Shown here piece after piece: positions 53,034 to 62,344 of a DNA stretch of 64,000 bases. Both the position numbers and the translations under genes were made by a program. Source of the stretch: Pontixanthobacter aquaemixtae (lineage in GTDB: Bacteria > Pseudomonadota > Alphaproteobacteria > Sphingomonadales > Sphingomonadaceae); assembly GCF_009827395.1 (NCBI RefSeq), contig NZ_WTYX01000001.1:1847833-1911832 (forward strand). The letters run 5' to 3'. The first letter of the stretch is position 1; every line of letters starts with the position of its first letter. The notes beneath the pieces are model-generated. The model was not told the DNA's origin. It saw only the letters and a list, made by a program, of their open reading frames with translations, and made no database searches.

Positions 53034-53819
53034 ATGACCGATCAAACCGACCAACAGGATCCCCAAGGAATTCCTGCCGCCACCGTCGTCGTTTTCCGCC
53101 AATCTTCGGGCGATGCTGCCCCCGAATTGTTGATGGTGACACGATCCCGCTCGATGTCATTTGCCGGCGGTATGGCGGTGTTCCCCGGGGGGCGCGTTGA
53201 TCCTGCCGATTATGATCTGGCGCGCAAGGCCGCATCGGCAATGCCCGAAGATGAAGCCGCCCACCGCATAGCCGCGATCCGCGAAACGCTGGAAGAAACG
53301 GGGCTGGCCATAGGAATTTCCGGCACCGTCACCGCCGAAACTGCGCGCGATGCCCGCGCCATGCTGCTCGAAACAAACGCGCTTGAACCGGTGCTGGAAG
53401 CATTCAACTGGTCGCTCGATTTTGCGCAGGTGCTGCCCTTTTCGCGGTGGTTTCCGAAGAATGAGAAGCTATCGCGCGTATTCGACACTCGCTTCTACCT
53501 TGCCAATCTCGGCACCGGCGCGGTCGATATTGCGGTCGACGAGACCGAAAATACCAAGCTTTACTGGATTTCAGCGCAAGGCGCGCTTGATGCGGCCGAA
53601 AAGGGCGAACTGTCGATCATTTACCCGACCCGCCGTAACCTTGAACGGCTCGCGCAGTTTTCCAGCTTTGACGAAACGGCAGAGCATTCGGCGAACATAC
53701 CGGTCAAGACGATCACGCCATTCCTTGAAGAACGCGACGGGGTCCGGTGGCTGTGTATCCCTGACGATGCGGGCTATCCGGTTGCTGCCGAGCGATTGGA
53801 TCAGGCGCAGCGGGGGTGA
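53034..53819 (+). CDS. Nudix hydrolase, long (NUDT19-like) type
   Basis: 261 aa from the ATG at 53034; a TTG at 52992 is also open. The Nudix box is split by an insertion: GGMAVFPGGRVDPADYD, then after about 25 residues AAIRETLEETGLAIG with the REXXEE metal site. This arrangement is that of NUDT7/NUDT19-like enzymes that hydrolyse coenzyme A derivatives or similar diphosphates. Substrate not determined. The 230 bases before it follow the terminator. Confidence 0.85.
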   Translation: MTDQTDQQDPQGIPAATVVVFRQSSGDAAPELLMVTRSRSMSFAGGMAVFPGGRVDPADYDLARKAASAMPEDEAAHRIAAIRETLEETGLAIGISGTVTAETARDARAMLLETNALEPVLEAFNWSLDFAQVLPFSRWFPKNEKLSRVFDTRFYLANLGTGAVDIAVDETENTKLYWISAQGALDAAEKGELSIIYPTRRNLERLAQFSSFDETAEHSANIPVKTITPFLEERDGVRWLCIPDDAGYPVAAERLDQAQRG

Positions 53820-53873
53820 TTGCCCCCGGCACCTGTTGGGCCGGAGGCAATCGATCCTGCTCAAGCTTTGGGC

Positions 53874-54536
53874 TTAGTTGTTCTTGTAGCCCGGTGGATC
53901 GTCAAACTTTGCCGAAGATCCTGCCCGGCGAACTGACCAGAAATATTCGCCAGAGGCGTTATCCGCATAATAGCCCCAAGTCTCTGGCGCAGTTTGGCCA
54001 TTTTTCACATCGAGCGAAACATAGCACAGCCATTTCTTTGTCTTCCTTTGCACGCAAAGTCGCAGGTCGACGGCATAGCCATAATTGTTCGTCGCTTTAA
54101 TCGACAATGTGTTGCGGCCCACCTTGTCCCAAGCCGTTTTGATATCGAGCCCGGTCTTCTTGGCCGGTTGCTTCGACGGTGACGAATTGCTTGACGGCCG
54201 CTGGTAGCCCGGAGGATCGTCAAACTTCACCGACCATGCGCCCGCGCGGCGGGTCGACCAGAAGTAATCGCCAGTGGCGTTGCAAACATAGTAACCCCAT
54301 GATTTCGGGGCGGTTTCACCCGGCTTTACATTGGGCGAAACGTAGCAGGTCCATTTGCCCGTAGTCCGCTTGAGGCACAGCCGCATATCGATGGCATATT
54401 TGTAATTGTTGGTAGCCTTGATCGCCATACTACCCGGTTTCGAACAATTTTTATCCCAGGCTGTCTGGATATCGAGCGACGCGTTGGCTGCTGTGGGTAG
54501 TGTAAACGCCGCTATCGCGAGCATTGCTTTCTTCAT
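53874..54536 (-). CDS. Secreted two-repeat protein of unknown function
   Basis: 220 aa from the ATG at 54536, behind GGAGGAC. The signal peptide ends LPTAANAS. The mature chain is two copies of one about-85-residue unit: LDIQTAWDKNCSKPGSMAIK to KFDDPPGY, then after a Ser/Pro/Lys linker LDIKTAWDK to KFDDPPGY. Each copy holds two conserved Cys (MRLCLKRTTGKWTCYVS; LRLCVQRKTKKWLCYVS) and WGYY..NA(T/S)G(D/E)YFWS. The first copy adds two extra Cys. Likely disulfide-bonded and extracytoplasmic; no known domain recognised. Confidence 0.8.
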   Translation of the reverse strand: MKKAMLAIAAFTLPTAANASLDIQTAWDKNCSKPGSMAIKATNNYKYAIDMRLCLKRTTGKWTCYVSPNVKPGETAPKSWGYYVCNATGDYFWSTRRAGAWSVKFDDPPGYQRPSSNSSPSKQPAKKTGLDIKTAWDKVGRNTLSIKATNNYGYAVDLRLCVQRKTKKWLCYVSLDVKNGQTAPETWGYYADNASGEYFWSVRRAGSSAKFDDPPGYKNN

Positions 54537-54656
54537 CTGTGTCCTCCGCAAGTTTGGCTGTCCCGCTAGCGCGACTACGGTTTGCTAGCGCAATCTTACG
54601 ACCCCTTGTGTGACGCCTATCACGCGGAAGGTTCAATAACAAATTCAGTGAATTGT

Positions 54657-54733
54657 TGGCGCGCCCGGCAGGACTCGAACCTGCTGCCTCAAGATTAGAA
54701 GTCTCGCGCTCTATCCAGATGAGCTACGGGCGC
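54657..54733 (-). tRNA. tRNA-Arg (TCT)
   Basis: 77 bases on the minus strand including CCA. Acceptor arms GCGCCCG and CGGGCGC pair; the T-arm GCAGG-TTCGAGT-CCTGC is regular; the anticodon loop CTTCTAA gives TCT, reading AGA. Confidence 0.97.
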
Positions 54734-54792
54734 GCGCAGGGGCCGCATAGCCTGCTTTTCGCGGCGTGCAAATGCGGATAGGTTGATTTGCC

Positions 54793-55548
54793 ATGAGCGA
54801 AACCAACAAACCCGAAGCCGCCGCGAAGCCGCAACTATCCTTCCGCCATTTCGATCTGGTGATGGCGGCTTTCGTCACCGTTCTGCTGCTGTCGAACATT
54901 ATCGGTGCCGCCAAACTTTCCGCGCTGCCCATGCCGTTCTGGCCCGAGGGATGGTGGCCTGCACCGGATGGGATGTTTATCTTCGGTGCGGGCATTCTGT
55001 TTTTTCCGCTCAGCTACGTAATCGGCGACGTTCTGACTGAAGTGTACGGCTATGCACGGGCGCGGCGGGTGATCTGGGTAGGCTTTGCGGCGATGGTGTT
55101 CATGGCCTTCATGAGCTGGGCCGTGGTGGCGATGCCGCCAGCGGATAGCTGGAACGGGCAATCGGCCTATGAACAAGTGTTCGGACTGGTCCCGCGGATC
55201 GTCCTTGCTTCGATTATTGCCTTCTGGGCTGGGGAATTCGTCAATTCCTTCGTGATGGCGCGGATGAAGATATGGACGCAGGGCAAAGCGCTGTGGAGCC
55301 GGACCATCGGATCAACCTTTGTCGGGCAAGGGGTGGATAGTCTGCTGTTCTATCCGATAGCGTTCCTAGGCATCTGGGATACGCGCGATGTGATATTGGT
55401 GATGGTGACCAACTGGGCGCTCAAAGTCTTGTGGGAAGCGCTGCTAACCCCGGTCACCTATGCTGCGGTGGGCTGGCTGAAAAAACGTGAACAGGTCGAA
55501 ATATTTGACACGGACACCGATTTTTCGCCTTTCGCGAAGTCGGCGTAA
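54793..55548 (+). CDS. yhhQ: Queuosine precursor transporter (YhhQ/VUT family)
   Basis: 251 aa with six or seven membrane segments. The family block FFPLSYVIGDVLTEVYGYAR is present, and IGSTFVGQGVDSLLFYPIAF near the C-terminus. It imports 7-cyano-7-deazaguanine or a related queuosine precursor for tRNA modification. Start ATG at 54793, next to tRNA-Arg but independent of it. Confidence 0.92.
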   Translation: MSETNKPEAAAKPQLSFRHFDLVMAAFVTVLLLSNIIGAAKLSALPMPFWPEGWWPAPDGMFIFGAGILFFPLSYVIGDVLTEVYGYARARRVIWVGFAAMVFMAFMSWAVVAMPPADSWNGQSAYEQVFGLVPRIVLASIIAFWAGEFVNSFVMARMKIWTQGKALWSRTIGSTFVGQGVDSLLFYPIAFLGIWDTRDVILVMVTNWALKVLWEALLTPVTYAAVGWLKKREQVEIFDTDTDFSPFAKSA

Positions 55549-55559
55549 AAACACGCGGA

Positions 55560-57098
55560 TCAGTCCGGATGCCGGAGCAGTTCCATCTCCTCGGCGTCCA
55601 GCGCGCGCATGACGGGTTCAAGGCCCAGCCGGTCTGCCAGTAAGGTCATGTCTTTCTCGCTCGGGATGCCGAACAATGCCCGATGGCTCTTCTCGATCGA
55701 CAGCACCAAGCGGCTTTCATCAACCCTGAGATCGCTGACATTGAATGTAGCATTGGAGCGCGCGCCCAGGCGGCGGCACAGACGGATCGCAAGGCCCCAG
55801 GAAATGGCTTCTTCGATCTTTTCTTCGCTGGCGAGCCGGTAGAGCGAGTCGGGCATTTCGCAATGATTGCCGTTGGCAGAAACCGCCGCTGCCATCATCG
55901 CCCTGCCCGCGGCATCGACCGCAATCCAGCGCTTGTGCAGCGCCCAGTCCATCGCGATTTCCATACGCAGATTGGGCTCGATCTGCATCGAAGACAGCGC
56001 AAGCATCGTCGCGGAAAGGCGCAGCCGCTCTGACCCTTGCGACGAGGCAGGCACAGCCCCGACGGTCCAACCGGCTACGCGCGTTGCCAGCGTGGGCGGG
56101 CAACCCCGCGAATGGGCAAATTCGCCGACACCGGCCAGCAACGGATCGCGTTCCCGCGCATAGGGCTCAAGTTCGTCAAACAGCACCCCTTCGCGCAAAC
56201 CCCATGACGAAAAGACGACCTTTTCCGGCTGCGAAAGCGACAACAGGCTGGAAAGCAAAAGACCTGCGATCGGCAGGTTTTCCGACCGCATCGACGATAT
56301 ACGCGGTGATGCATTGAGCTTTGCCGGATCCGCTTGAGCCACCATCTGCGCAAGCGAATGCGCCTCGTCCAACGGCAATTCAAAGCCGTGCGGATCGGTA
56401 AGCGGATAATTGCGGGCCTCCATCGCAACTACAGCCATCGCCCGCCACGTCCCGCCAACCAGATAGAGCGCTCCGTCGACATGTTCGACCCAACCGGCGG
56501 GCGAAAGCAGCGCTGTGAGCTTGTCGATTGTTTCAGCAGGTGTCGCGCCGCAATGTTCGGGCAGGCGCAAAGTACCCAGCGGAAGGCTGGTTCCCTTTCC
56601 AACCTCCTCCTCGCCAACCAGCACCAGTTCCAGACTGCCGCCGCCAAGGTCGGCCACCACGCCCTGTGCCCCCGGAAAAGCGCCCAATATGCCCATCGCA
56701 CTGATCCGCGCTTCGTCTTCTCCAGGCAATATCCGCACGGCAAACCCAAGCGCATCAACCGCCTTGACGAAGTCTGGACCATTGGACGCGTCGCGAACCG
56801 CGGCGGTTGCGACCACATCAACTGTTTGCACTTTCAATTCGCGCAGCAGCAAGGCGTAGCGTTCCAGCCCGCGCATCGCCAGATCCACCGCCTCGTCCGC
56901 CAAGCGCCCGGTCTGGGCAATCTCGCGCCCCAGCTGCGCGGCGACTTTCTCGTTGAACAAGGTCATCGGCGCGCGCGGAGAGCCACCATAAACGACCAAC
57001 CGGACCGTATTCGATCCGATGTCGATGATGGCACGTTCTACTCTATTTCCAGAGAAAGTTCCCTGACGGTCGGGCGTCCTCCCCGCAACTGCCATCAA
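55560..57098 (-). CDS. ppx: Exopolyphosphatase / pppGpp phosphatase
   Basis: 512 aa. ASKHA fold with IIDIGSNTVRLVVY, then LPGEDEARISAMGI and VVADLGGGSLELVLV, the Ppx/GppA signatures. The C-terminal HD-like region (residues about 330-500) is present. It cleaves phosphate from polyphosphate ends. Its start overlaps the ppk1 stop by four bases, forming the usual synthesis/degradation pair. Confidence 0.96.
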   Translation of the reverse strand: MMAVAGRTPDRQGTFSGNRVERAIIDIGSNTVRLVVYGGSPRAPMTLFNEKVAAQLGREIAQTGRLADEAVDLAMRGLERYALLLRELKVQTVDVVATAAVRDASNGPDFVKAVDALGFAVRILPGEDEARISAMGILGAFPGAQGVVADLGGGSLELVLVGEEEVGKGTSLPLGTLRLPEHCGATPAETIDKLTALLSPAGWVEHVDGALYLVGGTWRAMAVVAMEARNYPLTDPHGFELPLDEAHSLAQMVAQADPAKLNASPRISSMRSENLPIAGLLLSSLLSLSQPEKVVFSSWGLREGVLFDELEPYARERDPLLAGVGEFAHSRGCPPTLATRVAGWTVGAVPASSQGSERLRLSATMLALSSMQIEPNLRMEIAMDWALHKRWIAVDAAGRAMMAAAVSANGNHCEMPDSLYRLASEEKIEEAISWGLAIRLCRRLGARSNATFNVSDLRVDESRLVLSIEKSHRALFGIPSEKDMTLLADRLGLEPVMRALDAEEMELLRHPD

Positions 57099-59263
57099 GC
57101 ATTGCCCCGCCGCAGAGCCAATTCCGGGACACCGCCCGATTCAAGCGCACCGCCGCGCCCCGAAAGCGAAGGATTGGTCATGAAATAGCGGTGACAGTTA
57201 AACGGCTTCTCGCCCGGTTCCATACGTGCATAACTCCCATCAGCTTGCTGTTCCCAGCTTTGCTCTGAATCGAGCAAATTGGCCAGTAGCACCTGTTGAA
57301 GAACCTGATCATGCACAGTGCGATTGCGGATAGGAACGAGGACTTCCACCCGGCGATTGAGATTGCGCGACATGGCATCGGCGGAAGATATGAACACTTT
57401 GGCCCGTTCGCTGGGCAGTTTGTACCCGCCGGCAAAGGCCCAGATACGGCTATGTTCGAGAAACCGGCCAATGATCGATTTCACCCTTATATTGTCCGAA
57501 AGCCCCGGCACACCGGCGCGCAGACAACTGATCCCGCGAACGACCAATTGAATTTCGACACCGGCCTGGCTGGCGGCATACAGCCGGTCAATCACGCCGA
57601 TATCGGTCAGCGAATTCAGCTTGGCCCAAATCGCCGCGGGCCGCCCCTTACCTGCATTCTCGATCTCCTTGTCGATCAAGCCATAGAGAGATTCGCGCAA
57701 ATCAATGGGCGAAATCGCCAGCGTTTCCAAAGTTCTTGGTTCGACATAGCCGCTGACGAAATTGAACAGCTTGGCCGCATCGCGGCCGAATTTCGGATCG
57801 GCGGTGAAGAAGCTGAGGTCGGTGTAAACCTTGGCATTGATCGGGTGATAGTTGCCCGTCCCGAAGTGACAATAGGTTCGCATCCCTTGCTCTTCGCGGC
57901 GCACCACCATCGATACTTTCGCATGGGTTTTCCAATCGACGAAGCCATAGATGACTTGCACACCGGCTCGCTCAAGCTGCGAGGCCCAGAGCAAATTCTG
58001 TTCCTCATCAAACCGTGCTTTCAACTCGACCACGGCGGTGACCGATTTTCCGTCTTCGGCGGCGGCAATCAGCGCGGCAATAACCGAGGACTGGTTGCCC
58101 GCGCGATACAGCGTCTGCTTGATTGCGACGACATCGGGATCGGCGGCCGCTTGCCGCAAAAAGTCGACCACCACTTCGAAGCTTTCATAAGGGTGGTGGA
58201 TGACGATATCCTTCTCGCGAATGGCGGAGAAGCAATCGCCATCATGTTCCATCACTCTTTCGGGATAACGCGGGCTATAGCTGGTAAATTTCAGTTCTGG
58301 CCGGTCCTCGGCGAGAATATCCGATAGCCCCGCTATGCCGATCATTCCGTCGGTCTTGATAACCGTGCCGCCGCGCAGGCCCAACTGATCGAGCAGGATT
58401 TCTTCGGCCACCGGATCGAAATTCTCTTCCACTTCAAGCTGGATGACCTGCCCACGGCGGCGGCGCTGGATCGCGCTGCGGAAGGTCCGGACCAGATCTT
58501 CGGCTTCTTCCTCAATCTCGATATCGCTGTCGCGCAGCACGCGGAATGCGCCATCGCCTTTGATCGTAAAGCCGGGGAACAAATAGCGCGCAAAACGCGC
58601 GATCAGGCTTTCGATGCTGATATAGACCGCCTCTTCACCCGGCACGCGGACAAAGCGCGGCAATGCGGCAGGGATCAGGATCATCTCGGTCAAAGGCTCG
58701 TCATCATTCTCTCGCGTGAGCGAGAACAGCACACCGACACCTTCATTGGACACGAAGGGGAAGGGATGCGCCGGGTCCAGCGCCTGCGGCGTTACAACAG
58801 GGGCGATCTCTTCGAGGAAATAGCTTTTGAGCGCGTGATAGGTCTGGGCCGGAACGCGTTGGTCATCGGCAATCGAAATGCCCGCCTCGGCAAGCTCTTG
58901 GCGCAGGGACCGCCAGATTTCCTGCTGCTTGTGATTGATCCCGCGCACCGCTTCGCTAATTGCGGCAAGCTGTTGCGATGGGCTTTTGCCATCGATCGAC
59001 AGCCGTTCAATTCCGCGCTGCGCCTGCCCGACCAGTCCGGCAACGCGGATCATCATGAACTCATCGAGATTGCTGCCCGAAATTGACAGGAATCGGAGCC
59101 GTTCGAGCAGCGGATAATTCTGGTTCACCGCCTCCGCCAGAACGCGCTCGTTAAAGGCAAGCCAGCTCAGCTCGCGATTGATGTACCGCTGCTCCGGGCT
59201 CTCGATCCCCGCGGGCGGAACGACTTCACCTTGTGCCGCAATTGAGGGGGAGTGTTTGGTCAT
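57095..59263 (-). CDS. ppk1: Polyphosphate kinase 1
   Basis: 722 aa from the ATG at 59263 (MTKHSPS), behind GGAAGAG. The N-domain starts RYINRELSWLAFNERVLAEA; the catalytic His is in MRTYCHFGTGNYHPINAKV, with ATP-binding Arg/Lys blocks after it. It makes inorganic polyphosphate from ATP at the membrane. The protein ends in a short Gly/Arg-rich tail. Overlaps ppx. Confidence 0.97.
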   Translation of the reverse strand: MTKHSPSIAAQGEVVPPAGIESPEQRYINRELSWLAFNERVLAEAVNQNYPLLERLRFLSISGSNLDEFMMIRVAGLVGQAQRGIERLSIDGKSPSQQLAAISEAVRGINHKQQEIWRSLRQELAEAGISIADDQRVPAQTYHALKSYFLEEIAPVVTPQALDPAHPFPFVSNEGVGVLFSLTRENDDEPLTEMILIPAALPRFVRVPGEEAVYISIESLIARFARYLFPGFTIKGDGAFRVLRDSDIEIEEEAEDLVRTFRSAIQRRRRGQVIQLEVEENFDPVAEEILLDQLGLRGGTVIKTDGMIGIAGLSDILAEDRPELKFTSYSPRYPERVMEHDGDCFSAIREKDIVIHHPYESFEVVVDFLRQAAADPDVVAIKQTLYRAGNQSSVIAALIAAAEDGKSVTAVVELKARFDEEQNLLWASQLERAGVQVIYGFVDWKTHAKVSMVVRREEQGMRTYCHFGTGNYHPINAKVYTDLSFFTADPKFGRDAAKLFNFVSGYVEPRTLETLAISPIDLRESLYGLIDKEIENAGKGRPAAIWAKLNSLTDIGVIDRLYAASQAGVEIQLVVRGISCLRAGVPGLSDNIRVKSIIGRFLEHSRIWAFAGGYKLPSERAKVFISSADAMSRNLNRRVEVLVPIRNRTVHDQVLQQVLLANLLDSEQSWEQQADGSYARMEPGEKPFNCHRYFMTNPSLSGRGGALESGGVPELALRRGNA

Positions 59264-59404
59264 AAATCTCTTCCGGCCTGTTGCCGGTGTCAAATGGGGT
59301 TGTGGCTTGCCCACGGTCGGGTTCTGCCCAGATTACCACGCAGCATATGACGGTTTCGTGTCATGAATGGTGACGAGAATCCAGACACTATTCCAATTCC
59401 CCAG

Positions 59405-60427
59405 CTAGATCAGCGATTTGGTTTCCGCGATTTGGGTGATCCCGCGCTTGCCGTTCTCATCACGGCCGAGTTGGACGATCACATCAATAACCGATGCGGC
59501 ATAGGCAATCGTATCGGGCCGGGTGAGACCGATGCCCGTTTGCATGACCATTAGCGCCAATTGCTCCAGCGCGCCGCGCAAGCTGTTGGCGTGAATGGTG
59601 GAGAAACTGCCCGGATGGCCGGTGTTGATCGCGCGCAGGAAACTGACGCTTTCCTCGCCGCGCAATTCCCCCAGCACAATCCGGTCTGGCCGTAGGCGCA
59701 GCGCCGCTTGAAGCAACTCGTTGGCAGTGACCTTCGCTTCACCAAGTTCGCCCTTCACCGCGACCAGACCGACACCGTTCGCGCCGGGCAGCTTGAGTTC
59801 GGGCGTATCTTCGACCAGCACGACCCGCTCATGGCCGGGTATTTCGCTCAGCATCGCGTTGAGGAAAGTCGTTTTGCCCGTCGATGTCCCCCCGGAAATC
59901 AGCACCGTCCGTTTCTGGCAGATCGCGCTACGCAAAAAGGCAATCGGTTCCTTCTGCGGATCGGGCATTCGGGGCGCAGCGGGCGCCGAAAGCGGACCGG
60001 CATCATAGGCGTCCAGCGGCAGGTCGAGACGGCGATGGCGACGGATTGCCATGACCCAATGTTTGCGCGATGCAGGCGGGCCGCAGAACTGGATCCGCGC
60101 CCCGCTCTGTTCGCCTTGCGCAGGCAAGGTCGCGCCGAGCAAGGGATGCTCGCGATTGATCCCTTGATGGCTGACCCGCGCGACCTGTTCGGCAAGCCTT
60201 TGCACCAGACGGTCGTCAACTTGCGGCACTTCGATCCGCTGCATCCCGGGTGCATTGGCATCTTCGATCCAGACTTCACCCGGCCTATTGACCAGAATCT
60301 CCGTAATGCTGTCGCGATCCAGCCAGTCCCGAAAAGGTTCCAGATAGGCGTCGAGATAGACGCTGCGCTCCGCATCCAGCTGTGCCAATCCGTCATCGGC
60401 CTGAAGAGAATGGATGTCCGCGCTCAT
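59405..60427 (-). CDS. virB11: Type IV secretion ATPase VirB11
   Basis: 340 aa. N-domain with LDRDSITEILVNRPGEVWIE, Walker A GGTSTGKTTFLNAML, Asp box LVEDTPELKL, Walker B DRIVLGELRG and the His box TGHPGSFSTIHANS. A hexameric ATPase that powers pilus assembly and substrate passage. Nearest to virB10 (10 bases). The cluster reads leftward, so virB11 is its last gene before ppk1 with 141 bases between. Confidence 0.95.
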   Translation of the reverse strand: MSADIHSLQADDGLAQLDAERSVYLDAYLEPFRDWLDRDSITEILVNRPGEVWIEDANAPGMQRIEVPQVDDRLVQRLAEQVARVSHQGINREHPLLGATLPAQGEQSGARIQFCGPPASRKHWVMAIRRHRRLDLPLDAYDAGPLSAPAAPRMPDPQKEPIAFLRSAICQKRTVLISGGTSTGKTTFLNAMLSEIPGHERVVLVEDTPELKLPGANGVGLVAVKGELGEAKVTANELLQAALRLRPDRIVLGELRGEESVSFLRAINTGHPGSFSTIHANSLRGALEQLALMVMQTGIGLTRPDTIAYAASVIDVIVQLGRDENGKRGITQIAETKSLI

Positions 60428-60437
60428 TTCTTCGGGC

Positions 60438-61559
60438 TTAGCTGCCGGTTACGGTCGAAAAATCCAAATCGCGCGCGGTGAATACGCGGATCGGTTCGCC
60501 CATGCGCACGCGGATTGTCGGGCCGATCTGGCTGTCTTGCTGCGCCGCCGCGGCCGCTGCCTGCCCTCCGCCGCCAAGGATAACCGAAGCACCACCAGTG
60601 CCGATCGCCGACAAACCGCCAATTACCGATAGCAGCATCGCCGATCCGAAACGCTGGAAGAAGTTGCTGCTGACTTTGCCTGCGAGCCCGGTAGTCCCGT
60701 CAAAGCCCACTGCGGGCGATTGCAGGTTTACCGAAACGCCATCGGGCCTGATCAACCGGGTCCAGATGACATAGGCTCTCTTTTGCCCGTTCTGCAGGCC
60801 CGATTGATATTGCCCGATCAGGCGCGAACTGCGCGGGACCAGCACATTCTTGCCATCAAAGCTGCGCACGTCCTGGCTCACCACCGCGCGGACGAAGCCG
60901 GGCACATTGGTATCAATCGCGGTTTCCAAGATCGCCGGGATCAATGTCCCCTGCGTTACTGTGGTCGCCGGATTGACCATCGCCGTGGCCTGAGCAGGGC
61001 CGCCGCCAACACCGCCGACGCGGCTGGCAAAATCATTCGCCGATCCGCCACCCGGGACCACTTGCTCGGGCGCTGCACCGATCGCAGCGGGCGGCACCGC
61101 GACGCTGCCAATCGGAGTTCCGATGCTGTCAAACACCAGCGATGGCGTGGCATAGGGGTTCGCAGCGGGGACCGGATTGACCGCAGGCGTGTTTGCATAG
61201 ACCGGTGACGGGGCAGGATCGATCCGGTTGGGCGTCACTGCGGGCGCAGCTGCGGGAGTGACCGGCGCAGGAACAACCGCCGACTGCGGCGCTGTCGCTT
61301 GCTGCGCAGGCTGCTGACCGCCCACACTCTCGGGCTCTGCCACGCGTGCGGAATTCATCCCCCACCACGTAACCGCGCCGATTGCGGATACCAGCGCAAT
61401 GCCTGCCGCCAGGCTGATCGCATCCGATTTGCCCTTGCGCTGGGTTACCGCCGGAAAGGAGTTGCGGCTCGCAAGATCGATAATTTCAGCCGATTCATCC
61501 TCGCGGGGATCGACATCATTGGCGGCTGTGTTGCCGCCCAATTTGCTGGCGAGGCGCAT
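60438..61559 (-). CDS. virB10: Type IV secretion core protein VirB10
   Basis: 373 aa. A cytoplasmic N-tail, one membrane anchor (ISLAAGIALVSAIGAVTWWG), a Pro/Ala-rich periplasmic linker (residues about 85-165) and the TrbI-like C-domain (TQGTLIPAILETAIDTNVPG, VPRSSRLIGQYQSGLQNGQK, RFGSAMLLSVIGG). It spans both membranes with VirB9 and VirB7. Its ATG overlaps the virB9 stop. Confidence 0.95.
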   Translation of the reverse strand: MRLASKLGGNTAANDVDPREDESAEIIDLASRNSFPAVTQRKGKSDAISLAAGIALVSAIGAVTWWGMNSARVAEPESVGGQQPAQQATAPQSAVVPAPVTPAAAPAVTPNRIDPAPSPVYANTPAVNPVPAANPYATPSLVFDSIGTPIGSVAVPPAAIGAAPEQVVPGGGSANDFASRVGGVGGGPAQATAMVNPATTVTQGTLIPAILETAIDTNVPGFVRAVVSQDVRSFDGKNVLVPRSSRLIGQYQSGLQNGQKRAYVIWTRLIRPDGVSVNLQSPAVGFDGTTGLAGKVSSNFFQRFGSAMLLSVIGGLSAIGTGGASVILGGGGQAAAAAAQQDSQIGPTIRVRMGEPIRVFTARDLDFSTVTGS

Positions 61560-62344
61560 TATCTATTCTCCCCCATGGTAGAAATGGCGGGCGTATCTGC
61601 CCGCGCTGTGCGGACCGGACCGACATTGACCAGCGTGGCGCTGTCCTTGCCTGAGCGCAAAATAATTTCGCGGGGCACGCCGTCGACCACAATCGTATCG
61701 CCGCGCACCGCAAAATTGACCGGGCCTTCTGTTCCCTTGGCGTCCTTGATCAGAATGGCAGGTACGGCTTTGCCCGGCTCCCACGAGAGGAAAGTCGCAT
61801 TGCCGTCGTCATAGGCGCGCGCGGGGAGCAGATTCCTGTCGCCTTCGCGCGTCCATTCAAAATTGAGCGCTGCCGGATCGACCACAGCATAGGGATCGTT
61901 CGCCGCCGCCAGTTCCAGCTCGCTCGCCGTTTCCGCCATTTGCGGCGGTGCTTCCTCTTCAGGAGCATCGGGATAGGTAAAGCGCAGCACATAAAGCGGC
62001 TTGGCCTTAGGGTTCGCCACCAGATCAAACAGGTAAGTATGCCGGTCGGTTATCACCGTCATATTGGTCCGCGCCGTGGGGCTGAGCGGTTTCACAAACA
62101 AATGGTTGGCCCGTTTGTTTGGCGTGACCTGCCACGCAGCAGAATCGCCCACGACGACATTTTCAATTCTCTCGTCAGGTGCGAAAGCGATGGTCGCTGC
62201 GACTTTGGTCTTGCCCTCAATCCGGACCACTTGGGCAGGGTCATAAAGGCGTTCGACCAGTCGCGGATCATCCGCCATCGCGGGCGCGGCGTTGGCCACC
62301 AGCGCGAGAACCGCAAGCGGCATGGATTTAAGCCCACGGATCAT
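61559..62344 (-). CDS. virB9: Type IV secretion core protein VirB9
   Basis: 261 aa. Signal peptide ends AAPAMADD. The N-domain (RLYDPAQVVRIEGKTKVAAT) and C-domain (LNFEWTREGDRNLLPARAYD, then DGNATFLSWEPGKAVPAILI) match VirB9/CagX. Forms the periplasmic/outer-membrane ring. Overlaps virB6 by four bases, so no room is left for a virB8 gene between them. Confidence 0.93.
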   Translation of the reverse strand: MIRGLKSMPLAVLALVANAAPAMADDPRLVERLYDPAQVVRIEGKTKVAATIAFAPDERIENVVVGDSAAWQVTPNKRANHLFVKPLSPTARTNMTVITDRHTYLFDLVANPKAKPLYVLRFTYPDAPEEEAPPQMAETASELELAAANDPYAVVDPAALNFEWTREGDRNLLPARAYDDGNATFLSWEPGKAVPAILIKDAKGTEGPVNFAVRGDTIVVDGVPREIILRSGKDSATLVNVGPVRTARADTPAISTMGENR

